Shown here: piece by piece, positions 1-9,587 of the stretch
How the letters are laid out: every line of letters starts with the position of its first letter
How positions within the stretch are numbered: the first letter of the stretch is position 1
Assembly: GCF_004347735.1 (NCBI RefSeq)
Contig: NZ_SLTI01000042.1
Coordinates: forward strand, 1 to 64,000
Length of the DNA stretch: 64,000 nt
Origin: Sulfuricurvum sp. IAE1
GTDB taxonomy: Bacteria; Campylobacterota; Campylobacteria; Campylobacterales; Sulfurimonadaceae
Reading direction: 5' to 3'
Notes under the pieces: model-generated
The model's database searches: none
What the model was told of the DNA's origin: nothing
The model's input: only the letters and a program-made list of their open reading frames with translations
Translations under genes and position numbers: made by a program

Positions 1-23
1 ACTGAAATTTGAGGTTTTCCGAC

Positions 24-581
24 ATGCTGATAGGATACATGCGCGTTTCGACTGACGGTGATCGGCAGAGTACCGATCTTCAACGTGATGCATTGATAAG
101 TGCCGGGGTGGATGAGCGGCATATTTTTGAAGACAAGGCTTCCGGCTCCAAAGATGACCGTGCCGGTTTGGCACAGGCACTGGAGTATGTCAAATCAGGA
201 GACATACTCGTAGTCTGGAAGCTTGACCGCCTTGGGAGGTCACTCCCACACCTGATCGAAATCGTCAACCAGCTCAAATCCAAAGGGGTCGGATTCAAAT
301 CTCTCACAGAGGGGATGGATACATCCAGCCCATCAGGTGAACTACTGTTCCATGTCTTCGGAGCACTGGCACAGTTTGAACGCTCACTCATTCAAGAACG
401 GGTCAATGCCGGATTGGCTGCCGCGAAGAAGCGGGGTCGGATCGGCGGACGACCGCGAGCGATCCCTCAAGAGAAGATGGATGCTATTTTGGAAGCTCTG
501 AACAACGGAATGTCGAAAGCGGCGGTGTGTCGGACATTTGAAGTGAAACGCTCAACTTTGATTGATGCCCTCAAGCGTTAA
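24..581 (+). CDS. Serine recombinase (resolvase/invertase family)
   Basis: Small serine site-specific recombinase of 185 aa, the usual size for Tn3-type resolvases and DNA invertases. The N-terminal catalytic domain opens with GYMRVSTDG, whose Ser9 is the expected nucleophile, and continues with LDRLGRS and the dimer-helix region around residues 95-125. A C-terminal helix-turn-helix (about residues 145-185) would bind the crossover site. An in-frame TTG lies five codons upstream, but the ATG at 24 fits the family start. Its stop overlaps the stop of the convergent hsdR by four bases. Resolvases of this kind sit on transposons, plasmids and invertible loci, and here it marks the left part of the genomic island. 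I see no inverted partial hsdS copies for it to act on, so its target is unknown. Confidence 0.9.
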   Translation: MLIGYMRVSTDGDRQSTDLQRDALISAGVDERHIFEDKASGSKDDRAGLAQALEYVKSGDILVVWKLDRLGRSLPHLIEIVNQLKSKGVGFKSLTEGMDTSSPSGELLFHVFGALAQFERSLIQERVNAGLAAAKKRGRIGGRPRAIPQEKMDAILEALNNGMSKAAVCRTFEVKRSTLIDALKR

Positions 582-3514
582 GTTCCCATAGAACCATTAT
601 AACTCATGCTCGACGTAAGCCCATAAATCATATCCCCCATCCATCGTTTGAATTCAGGGTTGTCACTGAATTGCTTAAACAGTTCCGTATCGTCTTTTAA
701 AACCGATACCATGACTCGTGCCAACGCTTTGTCATGTTCAATCCGTGCTGTATGCGGCGTGTTTTTGATGGCATTTTGGAAGGCAGCATCAGCAACCACT
801 CGGGCCGGAATATCTTCGGTGATCAGTTTATGAACCCTATCCGAATCACTCCAAGGTATGTTTCCAAACTGATCATTGAAGGTTTTTAGGATATTGGAGA
901 GGCGATCGAGCTCGGGTTCTGCTGTCCCACCACTTCCGCCGACTGGTACAGGCTCAAGTACCCCCTCTTCATCCGGCAACTGAATCTCTATGACTGCTTT
1001 TTTCTCTACCCGGTAGCTATCCATATCAATCGTTTCCAAAATCCCCTTTGAAAGATCATCCTCAATCGGGGATGGGAGCTTTGGAATCAAAAAGTTGAGG
1101 AAAATCGAAAGTTTTTCCCAATCAGCATTGGTATAAGGTAGTATGGATGCCAAAAAGGAATACGTACGGTTAAACGCCTTTGCATTCCCCTTGAATGTTA
1201 CCTGTTCGTCTTCATCGAGCTCTTTATTGTAGACAGCTACACATGCATCGAGGATTGGATCCAGCCGTTCTCTTGAAACGCCTTCGAGATACAGCCGTAC
1301 CAGTTCTCCTACTTGGAACTCTGTATACACATGGTGACCATCTAAATCTGCTTTGAGATCATGCAGTTTATTGGGATCAGTTTCACCGCTTAGGACGGTC
1401 CCTCTATAAAAATCTGCAAATGAATTTTTGATAGTATCTTGATCATTCATGAAGTCTAATACGAAAGCATCATGTTTTTTGGGGTGGGCACGATTGAGGC
1501 GCGATAGTGTCTGAACCGCTTTAATACCACTCAATGTTTTATCGACATACATTGTATGCAGCAGTGGTTCATCATATCCCGTCTGAAATTTGTCGGCACA
1601 GATCAAGAACCGATAGGGGTCTTCTTGAATGCGGTTTGGTATGTCATTAGATGAAAAGCCGTTGAGTGAAGCTTCCGTCACTTTCTCTCCGCCATATTCC
1701 TGCTCTCCGGAAAATGCAACGATCGCCCTGTAAGGACTCTTTCTCTCTGTGAGATATCCGTTAAATGCGTGGAAATACTCAATAGCACGCTCAATACCGT
1801 TAGTGACCACCATCGCCCGCGCTTCACCGCCAATCTTGCGCAAACCAATGACCTGTTCATGAAAATGATCGATCATGATCTCCGCTTTCAGCCGGATGGC
1901 ATGCTCATGACTCTCGACATAACGACGTAATTTTTTCTTGGCTCGCTTCGTGTCAAATTCGGGATCTACATCGACCGTTTTAATGAGCTTGTAATAGCTG
2001 TTGACAGGGGTGTAGTATTTCAAAACATCAAGAATGAATCCCTCCTGTACCGCCTGCTTCATCGTATAGCCATGAAATGGTTTAAACTTGGTCTCGCCAC
2101 CTTCTTGATAGGGGATGCCGAACATTTCCAATGTCTTGTTCTTCGGAGTTGCGGTAAAAGCAAAATAGCTCGCATTGGTGAGCATCTTTCTCGCTTTCAT
2201 ACGAGCTTCCAATGCATCATTGATATCGTCTTCGGGATCGTCACTGAGTGAAGCGCTAAGCGCCTGAGAATTACGTCCACCTTGACTGGAGTGAGCTTCA
2301 TCGATAATGATGGCGAACTGTCTGCCTCCGTTGTCTTCAATCTCATCCATGATCCATGGGAACTTCTGGATCGTCGAGATGATGATCTTTTTCCCGCCTT
2401 CGATAAAACGGCGCAAATCGCCTGATCGCTCCGCATGACCGACAATGGAGCCTACACCGGCAAAGCCTCTGATCGTATCACGGGTCTGTTTGTCCAGAAT
2501 TCGGCGATCAGTGATGACGATGACTGAATCAAATATCTTTTTCGATTCTTTTTGGAGTTCCACGAGCTGATGCGCCAACCATCCGATGGAATTAGATTTA
2601 CCGCTTCCGGCACTGTGTTGGATCAGATACCGTTTACCCACACCGCTGTTCACTGCATCATCGAGAAGCTTACGGACAACATCTAGCTGATGATAACGAG
2701 GCCAGAGCTGAGCGCGCTTCTTTTTGCCCGTTTTTTCATCTTTGGTTTCAACGATCTGAGAAAAGTTTTCCAGGATATTACACAGACTATCAGGACGTAA
2801 AATCTCTTTCCAAAGGTAATCTGTCTTTAGGCCATTTGAATTGGGTGGATTCCCGGCTCCGTCGTCATACCCTTTGTTAAATGGCAAGAACCACGAGCCC
2901 TTGCCCATCAGATGCGTACAGAACATTACCTGCGCGTCATCGATGGCAAAGTGGACCGCACAGCGGCCGAACTGAAAAATCAGTTCCCGTGGATCTCGGT
3001 CCGTGCGGTATTGCCATATAGCATCTTCCACCGTCTGTTTGGTCAAACTGTTTTTGAGTTCAAAGGTAGCGAACGGTAGACCGTTGATAAAGATAGCCAT
3101 ATCAAGCGCCAAACGGGTAGCATCATTACTATAGCAAAGCTGACGGGTGAGGCTGAAGCGGTTTTTGGAATGCTGCTCAGCAGATTTGGTATTGCCGACC
3201 GAAGGGATGGCGTAGTAGAGATCGAGATGATGCGGCCCATGTTTGATACCTTGGCGCAGCACGTCGATGACACCCCGCTTGGTGATCTCTCCCTGGAGAC
3301 GGGCTAGGAATTTCTGACGAGTCGGAGAGTCATTTTCCAGATCAAATGCTTTGATCAAATCTTCCTGCGTTTCTTGGATAAAAGAAGTCAGCTGAACGAG
3401 ATCGACGGCATAATCGCGGTTGTACTCACCAGGTGATCCTTTTTTCCACCCAAGTACAACCATATCCCGTTCGATGATATTTTCCAGACCTCTTTCGGTA
3501 GTATCAGTGCTCAT
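578..3514 (-). CDS. hsdR: Type I restriction enzyme R subunit (HsdR)
   Basis: Motor and nuclease subunit of a type I restriction-modification complex (978 aa, typical length). It translocates DNA using ATP and cleaves when translocation stalls. The N-terminal PD-(D/E)xK nuclease is visible as D139, then E152-L-K154, followed by Q168 in the QxxxY-like region. Superfamily 2 helicase motifs follow: Walker A AGSGKS (about 302-307), DEAH (405-408), FTATP, and a late motif around QTGYDEPLL with QTLSRLNR. The start overlaps the preceding STAND gene by four bases (ATGA), so translation is coupled to a gene that is not normally part of the restriction system. All core motifs look intact, so the enzyme should be active if expressed with HsdM and HsdS. 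Confidence 0.97.
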   Translation of the reverse strand: MSTDTTERGLENIIERDMVVLGWKKGSPGEYNRDYAVDLVQLTSFIQETQEDLIKAFDLENDSPTRQKFLARLQGEITKRGVIDVLRQGIKHGPHHLDLYYAIPSVGNTKSAEQHSKNRFSLTRQLCYSNDATRLALDMAIFINGLPFATFELKNSLTKQTVEDAIWQYRTDRDPRELIFQFGRCAVHFAIDDAQVMFCTHLMGKGSWFLPFNKGYDDGAGNPPNSNGLKTDYLWKEILRPDSLCNILENFSQIVETKDEKTGKKKRAQLWPRYHQLDVVRKLLDDAVNSGVGKRYLIQHSAGSGKSNSIGWLAHQLVELQKESKKIFDSVIVITDRRILDKQTRDTIRGFAGVGSIVGHAERSGDLRRFIEGGKKIIISTIQKFPWIMDEIEDNGGRQFAIIIDEAHSSQGGRNSQALSASLSDDPEDDINDALEARMKARKMLTNASYFAFTATPKNKTLEMFGIPYQEGGETKFKPFHGYTMKQAVQEGFILDVLKYYTPVNSYYKLIKTVDVDPEFDTKRAKKKLRRYVESHEHAIRLKAEIMIDHFHEQVIGLRKIGGEARAMVVTNGIERAIEYFHAFNGYLTERKSPYRAIVAFSGEQEYGGEKVTEASLNGFSSNDIPNRIQEDPYRFLICADKFQTGYDEPLLHTMYVDKTLSGIKAVQTLSRLNRAHPKKHDAFVLDFMNDQDTIKNSFADFYRGTVLSGETDPNKLHDLKADLDGHHVYTEFQVGELVRLYLEGVSRERLDPILDACVAVYNKELDEDEQVTFKGNAKAFNRTYSFLASILPYTNADWEKLSIFLNFLIPKLPSPIEDDLSKGILETIDMDSYRVEKKAVIEIQLPDEEGVLEPVPVGGSGGTAEPELDRLSNILKTFNDQFGNIPWSDSDRVHKLITEDIPARVVADAAFQNAIKNTPHTARIEHDKALARVMVSVLKDDTELFKQFSDNPEFKRWMGDMIYGLTSSMSYNGSMGT

Positions 3515-6500
3515 TCTATTTCCTTGTCATCAATTAATTCAACACTTGTTTGGGTAAAACCTTCAATATTCCCATCTTTGAACACATATGCACCGTGTAT
3601 ATAGTTGGTATGATTAAACCGCAACCGCGAAGAGATTTCAGTATCAAAAGCTCTTTTTTCGCCTATTATCGACCAACACAATGTTATACCTTCCCGTTCA
3701 TTTAATGTTTCGATTAAATCCTTGCGAACTAGTAAAGAATCGGGCCCTTTTGACCTGACTGTAGGATCAAATGTAGCTAACATTCCTTGATGATCAAGGA
3801 ACTCAGCATCTTCTCCATTCCAAGTCAGTTTGAGTTTTTCAATTATCTCTTCACTTGGGCAATATAAACTAAATCCATCGTCAATTGAACAATCAAAGCT
3901 ACTATTCTCTCCAGTATATTTTGAACTTACCACATGCAACAAGACTGGACAACCTTTGCCTGGATAAGTCCATCCAAGATAATTAAAATAAGGACCTTGA
4001 TGATATTGGGCCGCAGGTGACCATTTATGTTCTCCAAAAAACTGCTCGTAATATTCTTGTGCTTCAGGCATCCATCTTCCCATAAAATTTACAGATTTGG
4101 CCCATTTTAAAAATTTATCTACATCTTGATTATGAATGAGATACGCATTTGTAATATACCAAATTTCACGTCGTTCCGATTCTTCTGGTTCGTCATCGAT
4201 ACTTGTCGGCATCTGCCAATTAAAATAACCATGAACATTGAACCAACTTATTTTATTGGAATCTGTCACACAAAGTATTTGTTTAATATTAGGTAATTCT
4301 TTGCTATCTTTGATCCAATCCTCTGGCGCCATTTCCTTATTCCATCGATCAAATGATTCTGAACACCACCATGCGGTGTCATGCCCTTTCCAAGAGGTTC
4401 CTCCTACAGTTGATTGTAGTGTCACTGATGGATCTATATCTCGCAAACCAATTTGCCATGGACCAACATATTTATGGTCTTTGTCCACACCATGATGTTC
4501 CTGTCTAATTTGAAAATGATCGGCGAAATAAGCCATAATTTCATGGTAAGCGATCCACTGATACTTTTTACCTATCCTTTCAGCTTTTGCAGCATCCCTC
4601 CCATGGTAGCCGATCTCAAAACGGTCAAACTCACCAAATCTTTCCGTCGTCCATCCTAAATCAAAAACTCGCCAAAGAACATATCGTTGGATTAGTTTGA
4701 GATCAAATTTTGGAGCACGTTGCGAACCAGAATTTTTCAGTTCTATAATCTTTTCAAGACTAACTTGATGCTCTTCTGTTAAGCTTTCTTTCAACTCTTC
4801 ATATGCTTCATCTCGTTTAGATTGGGCTTGATCTAACTCGTCATCTTTTGATTCTTCACCTATCTCATCATCAAGTTGTTCCTGGGTAACCCGTAGAAAC
4901 ATCTTTTGAACTTCAATGCTTTTGAGAGCTTCATCCATGGGTTTGAACTTTTTCCAAGCTTCAACTTCTTTCGGAGCAAACTCTTTGATGAGCTGCTCGA
5001 GTTGTTCATCAGGAGATCGCCAAACCGGCTCATCTAGTTTCAAAGACAAAAAATCTGTCGACCATGAGTTTGTTCCAATTACATACCGAGCGAAATCATC
5101 ACTTATCACGGAACTTCCAATACGATTACGAGACCATTCGCTTTCACGACTGTCATGCGATCCTCGGGACCAATCAGGTAAAAACGGTTGGATCTCCTCT
5201 TCAGACGGAATATTTGGCCAAATACTCGAATATGGTGGCCTGATCAATTCAGCATTCACTTCGATGTCTGCTTTCAGACAGAGTGCTCTTTCAATAACAC
5301 CCCTTGCATAATCTCTCAATAAAATGTGTGCAGGGGGATTCCCGTCAGCGAAAACATGAGCATAAACAGACTGAGCAAGATCCTTAAGCTCTTCACCATT
5401 ATTGCTTCGCATTGCCACTCCATAAGCAACGGCATATACTCTTTCAGCTATATAGGGGTCATTCACTTCGGCAAATCGATCGACAAGGGCTTTTGCCTTA
5501 TTCAACCTTCCTGTTAGTAGGTTGACCAGCGCCTTAGTTGCTCTGTCCCTCAAATATCGGTTGGAGCTGGACAAAAACCAAGACAGAGTTATCGATGCAA
5601 GTTCTATGACATCGTCTTCAACTGTACTATTATCCGCTAACGACAGAGCCCAATCAACAACTCTATAGGCGCTTCCTTTGTAGCTCCAACTTTTGTGCAG
5701 ATAAAGACTCCACCATGAATCCCGATCGGGCATCGAGTCTTTTTGCAGCCTGTTATGTAAAAGTAAAGCATTAAATGGATGATTAGGAATAATAGCTACT
5801 ACTAAGAGCGCATCTAAAGCCTCACGTTCTTGATACGCATTCCTGATGAGTTTTCCGAAAAGTTCGCGAGATTCATCGTTAAAAGCTTTAGGTGAACGCC
5901 AAATGACGCTGTTAAAATAGGCACCTTGGATACCCCAATATTTTATAAATCTTGGAGCAAGTGATATCAGTTCGCACCCTGTTCTTTCTGGTACCTGAAT
6001 ACAAAGTGCCTCGACAAGGCCAGCTTCATTTCGATGTTTTTCATTGAGCAAGAAATGCAGGCCTCCGCCCTTTTTGAAAGACAATCCAGGATCAGTTGTG
6101 TCTAGATGCGTATCAAGCAAATATTTTGCTATCAAATGATCAGCGAGTCGTTCATAGCCAAAGTAGACCACTTCTTTTTTTTCGTCAGCCGAGTGCCAAA
6201 CCATCTCTTCGCCGATGATTCCTGAAACTATAAGCTTTCGATATAACGACCTTTCATAACTACGTTCTGGCAGTAACGCATTGATTGTCTCTTCTGCAAT
6301 ATCTATATCGATCCATCGAGAGTCAAGCTCTACCATTTTTTGAGCAAGCGATTGCACTGCAGCTTGCACAAGCCGTTTGCTTTCCCGATAATCCAATTCC
6401 TTTAGTTCGGCAAGTTTTTTATTCACAGCAGACAGATAAAGATCAAAAATAGCTGTTATCCCATGCAAACCACGAGGCAACCGACATTCCCCGCTTGCTT

Positions 6501-8085
6501 GTAATCCACTGCATAATGTTTTCAAAAATAACGGATTTCTAAATTCAGGCGACAGTAGAGGCGCTGAAGGCAATTCAAGGCCGTAATGCATGAAGAATGT
6601 CTTGACTGCATCATACTCATTGTCTTCGAATCCATAATGCATAAGTGAAAAAGCACTTTCCAAAATTTCTTTTGAAATGATATCTGTGTATGAACTTCTT
6701 ACAGAGAGCACCATCCCTATCCAAGGAGATCGCTCAACGACAGACAAAAATGCAGCCAAATGAGCTGGCCAAAGTTCTCGTCCTGAACCTTCGTTGATAG
6801 CGTCGATTAAGATCAATGCTCTGCAATCAGCAGCTTCTGCCGCCGACTCAAGTGCACCCACAAATTCTTCCAGTGTCATTGGCGGCAAATCAAGATGGTA
6901 TCTCGCCTGGTTCCATGGAAAATCAAGAGTTGTGAATTGATGCCCCATTAACAAGACAGTCGGTTGATTGTTCTCAATCCTTTGTTTTGCAAGATCACAT
7001 AATAGGTGAGTTTTCCCTGTTCCTGCATTGCCTTGCAAGATCAACAGTGATGTTGAGGCGACTTTGTCAACATCTTCTAGAATCGTTTTTACTTTACGAA
7101 GCTCATGTTCTAGTGAGCGTAAACTACTGAGGATGTCTCCACATTTGGTTTTACTGTATCGGTAATCTTTCTCTGGCTCTAAAGCCTGCTGTTCTTTATC
7201 GCATTTATCAAATGCATCTTCGATGACATACGAATATTCCAGTGCTTCAGCGATTTGTCTGGCAATTTGCCCAAAAGGTAAAATTCCTACAGGCTGATAA
7301 ACAACTTCTCGAAGCTTCATTTCAACATTATGTATTCTTTCAAGGAAACCTTCGGTTGGCGCAGGTAAAGTACCTTTATCAATCTTTCGAAGACTGTATT
7401 CAAAGCTTCTTTTTTTATCCTTGAGTTCTTTCAAAAGAACCTTGATCCTGCGAAATGTCTCTATAGTCCTACCAAAAACTTGGAATTCTTGTGCAATGGG
7501 TAGATCGACATGAATCTCAGGTGTATACCGAGGGCCAGCTGTACTAATGGCAGTTGCTAACCGATATTCAAACCATTCTTGATCTAAGCCGATGGATTCA
7601 AACCAAAATTTTCGTTTTCCAGCATGCTGTGGATCCATGAGTCGTTCAAGCAATTCACTGCTACCCCAATAGACAAACTCTACACTCATCCCTTTATCAG
7701 CGGCCCATTGTGTCCATTTGAGGACACGTTCATCCCATTTTTCTTTGGCTGATTTTCCTCTTCCTGTTCTAGCATCAGGACGATCTAGAGGAACACATAT
7801 AAAATACCTGACTAATAGAGGATGTTTATCCAATGCATTTTCGACTGATTCATCGAGCTGACTCCATTGAGAATCCCCAAAATTCTCAAAATATTTCGCT
7901 TGCCATCCCCATTCTTTTCCATCTTCAAGTATGCAGTAACACTCAACTCCAGCATCCGGTGTCCCTTTGCGGACAAACTGTGCATTATCTGGTGATTCTG
8001 ATCTGGCAAGCTGACAACAAAATTCCTCAAAACCGGTATTTTGAGATCCATTTAATGCCTTTATCGCATGCCAGTTAAAACTCAT
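3511..8085 (-). CDS. Mrr-like nuclease fused to STAND/NACHT NTPase (Avs/AVAST-like defence protein)
   Basis: A 1524-aa protein with three parts. Residues 1-150 look like an Mrr-type PD-(D/E)xK nuclease: acidic helix GFEEFCCQL (E19/E20), GTPDAGVE (D44) and WQAKYF (Q62-x-K64). Residues 340-480 hold a STAND/AAA-type ATPase: Walker A GNAGTGKT (352-359), Walker B LILIDAINEG (424-433) and an arginine-containing sensor-like strand LSVRSSY (460-465). The remaining 900 or more residues are largely helical, with an RDIDPS segment near 1213-1218 that I associate with Avs2-like proteins. Known Avs proteins couple an N-terminal effector, often a nuclease, to a STAND ATPase and a C-terminal sensor that binds phage terminase or portal protein. 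That this protein senses phage is inference. It overlaps the upstream membrane-protein gene and the downstream hsdR by four bases each. It is visibly more AT-rich than hsdM. The family assignment is good; the exact Avs class is not settled. Confidence 0.85.
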   Translation of the reverse strand: MSFNWHAIKALNGSQNTGFEEFCCQLARSESPDNAQFVRKGTPDAGVECYCILEDGKEWGWQAKYFENFGDSQWSQLDESVENALDKHPLLVRYFICVPLDRPDARTGRGKSAKEKWDERVLKWTQWAADKGMSVEFVYWGSSELLERLMDPQHAGKRKFWFESIGLDQEWFEYRLATAISTAGPRYTPEIHVDLPIAQEFQVFGRTIETFRRIKVLLKELKDKKRSFEYSLRKIDKGTLPAPTEGFLERIHNVEMKLREVVYQPVGILPFGQIARQIAEALEYSYVIEDAFDKCDKEQQALEPEKDYRYSKTKCGDILSSLRSLEHELRKVKTILEDVDKVASTSLLILQGNAGTGKTHLLCDLAKQRIENNQPTVLLMGHQFTTLDFPWNQARYHLDLPPMTLEEFVGALESAAEAADCRALILIDAINEGSGRELWPAHLAAFLSVVERSPWIGMVLSVRSSYTDIISKEILESAFSLMHYGFEDNEYDAVKTFFMHYGLELPSAPLLSPEFRNPLFLKTLCSGLQASGECRLPRGLHGITAIFDLYLSAVNKKLAELKELDYRESKRLVQAAVQSLAQKMVELDSRWIDIDIAEETINALLPERSYERSLYRKLIVSGIIGEEMVWHSADEKKEVVYFGYERLADHLIAKYLLDTHLDTTDPGLSFKKGGGLHFLLNEKHRNEAGLVEALCIQVPERTGCELISLAPRFIKYWGIQGAYFNSVIWRSPKAFNDESRELFGKLIRNAYQEREALDALLVVAIIPNHPFNALLLHNRLQKDSMPDRDSWWSLYLHKSWSYKGSAYRVVDWALSLADNSTVEDDVIELASITLSWFLSSSNRYLRDRATKALVNLLTGRLNKAKALVDRFAEVNDPYIAERVYAVAYGVAMRSNNGEELKDLAQSVYAHVFADGNPPAHILLRDYARGVIERALCLKADIEVNAELIRPPYSSIWPNIPSEEEIQPFLPDWSRGSHDSRESEWSRNRIGSSVISDDFARYVIGTNSWSTDFLSLKLDEPVWRSPDEQLEQLIKEFAPKEVEAWKKFKPMDEALKSIEVQKMFLRVTQEQLDDEIGEESKDDELDQAQSKRDEAYEELKESLTEEHQVSLEKIIELKNSGSQRAPKFDLKLIQRYVLWRVFDLGWTTERFGEFDRFEIGYHGRDAAKAERIGKKYQWIAYHEIMAYFADHFQIRQEHHGVDKDHKYVGPWQIGLRDIDPSVTLQSTVGGTSWKGHDTAWWCSESFDRWNKEMAPEDWIKDSKELPNIKQILCVTDSNKISWFNVHGYFNWQMPTSIDDEPEESERREIWYITNAYLIHNQDVDKFLKWAKSVNFMGRWMPEAQEYYEQFFGEHKWSPAAQYHQGPYFNYLGWTYPGKGCPVLLHVVSSKYTGENSSFDCSIDDGFSLYCPSEEIIEKLKLTWNGEDAEFLDHQGMLATFDPTVRSKGPDSLLVRKDLIETLNEREGITLCWSIIGEKRAFDTEISSRLRFNHTNYIHGAYVFKDGNIEGFTQTSVELIDDKEIE

Positions 8086-9584
8086 TCTTCCATTTCCTCT
8101 GGAACAGTGGCATCATTCCCCCTCTGAATAGCTAATAAGTCTCTCAAAATACGTAATAATCGCTGACGGCGTATTTCCTCATATTGATCTACTTGTATAC
8201 CTATATGTTCCAATATAGAAATATCTTCTTCAAGTCGAGCAGTATTAGAGTATCTATAAAGATATTTTGCCATTTGATATGTGTTTGCACGAAATTGTTG
8301 TTCTTCAGCTTCATGCACTGCCATAAAATCATAATCGTCTGAAACCATTCCACTGTAGACTCGTCCACTACCGCCAAATCCCAAAGGTGTTTTGATTGCA
8401 GTTCTGACATCGTCAACAAAAAATGTGATAAGCAAAGTAGCCCATGTAATCGGCTCTATATCTGGAAAAAGGTTTTTAGCTACATCCGCGAGCACCTTGT
8501 CATATTGCTCTGTTTGATTAAATCTGTTCCAACCCCATTGAATAAATATTTCCAACAATTGATGGGATTCATAGGTGGTTTTCAAATTATCAACAGTGAT
8601 TTTCCAATCCGAAGGGAATCCCTGCCACAAATTTCTGCTACTATCAATATGCTCAATTATCTCTATTAATTTATCAAAAATAAGTCGGATAAGAATTTCG
8701 CAATACTCACTGTTTTCTTCTTTGTGCTTGTCAATATGTTTTTTTACTTCTTTGTAAAACTTGGAATTCAAACTCGATTTTGCCAATCTAAATTGTACTA
8801 GTCCAATCAACTCTTGTAATGCATATTGGGGCTGATCATATTGCCAGGCTTTATCAGAGTCATCATAACTTTTTTGATAGCTAATCCAATGCCATTTCAA
8901 TACATGAGGAAAAATTTTAATCAGATGATAATCATATCGATCTTCCACATATTCAGATAAAAAGCCTATCAGTGATTGGGCTTGAGCAGGATTATCATGC
9001 ACAGCTTCATCAACAACTCTAGTATATATTTCAATCATTGAGTCTTCGTAATTTCTTGGTATGTTTTTTGAACTCCAAACCGATTTCCACACTTCTACAA
9101 CATCATCACTGATGATATTATCTTGTAAATACTGAAGCCGAAAAACCCATTCCTGTCCCTTTACCCACAGATAACAATTAAGCAAAATCATCCCTATCAT
9201 ACCAACAGAAATTACCCATAGATTGAATAAAAACCATGAAGAGGAATTCATAAATAAAAGTGAAGTAAATGCAATAAGAACAGCAATCAGTAGAAGTTTA
9301 AATTTGAAAACCAAATCGATCATAACATGAAGATCGAGCTTATGAAACTCACGTCCCGGATCATCACTTTTGACAGAAAGCAAATTTCCAAACATCGCCA
9401 ACGCAAAAGGGATCAGGATAGTCAACAGTGCGATCATAAAATCGCGTAACGTATCGACAAATCCATCTGGTAGATTGTCATGTTCATAGAAGGAGTATAA
9501 AATGATTTCAAAAATGGCAAAACCAGAATACAAAACACCATAGCGTCTTAAGTGCTTCCATAAATTTCCATTTCGATCGAACAT
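8082..9584 (-). CDS. Membrane protein of unknown function embedded in hsd operon
   Basis: I do not recognise this 500-aa protein. It has four predicted membrane segments in its first 140 residues (about 16-33, 48-70, 92-112 and 117-140), arranged as two hairpins. A soluble, helix-rich C-terminal domain of about 350 residues follows, with no motif I can name. It starts three bases after the hsdS stop and its own stop overlaps the STAND gene start by four bases, so it is coupled to both. The gene is clearly AT-rich compared with hsdM. Four short helices plus a cytoplasmic domain recall membrane-anchored effectors or regulators in defence systems. Whether it recruits the STAND nuclease to the membrane, regulates it or acts as a second effector is speculation. 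Confidence 0.85.
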   Translation of the reverse strand: MFDRNGNLWKHLRRYGVLYSGFAIFEIILYSFYEHDNLPDGFVDTLRDFMIALLTILIPFALAMFGNLLSVKSDDPGREFHKLDLHVMIDLVFKFKLLLIAVLIAFTSLLFMNSSSWFLFNLWVISVGMIGMILLNCYLWVKGQEWVFRLQYLQDNIISDDVVEVWKSVWSSKNIPRNYEDSMIEIYTRVVDEAVHDNPAQAQSLIGFLSEYVEDRYDYHLIKIFPHVLKWHWISYQKSYDDSDKAWQYDQPQYALQELIGLVQFRLAKSSLNSKFYKEVKKHIDKHKEENSEYCEILIRLIFDKLIEIIEHIDSSRNLWQGFPSDWKITVDNLKTTYESHQLLEIFIQWGWNRFNQTEQYDKVLADVAKNLFPDIEPITWATLLITFFVDDVRTAIKTPLGFGGSGRVYSGMVSDDYDFMAVHEAEEQQFRANTYQMAKYLYRYSNTARLEEDISILEHIGIQVDQYEEIRRQRLLRILRDLLAIQRGNDATVPEEMEE

Positions 9585-9587
9585 CGC

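Noticed and set aside
1-600. Left attachment repeat of the island
   Set aside because: No copy of the tRNA-Leu 3' end was found near the left edge or elsewhere in the first 16 kb; the boundary is probably outside the window.
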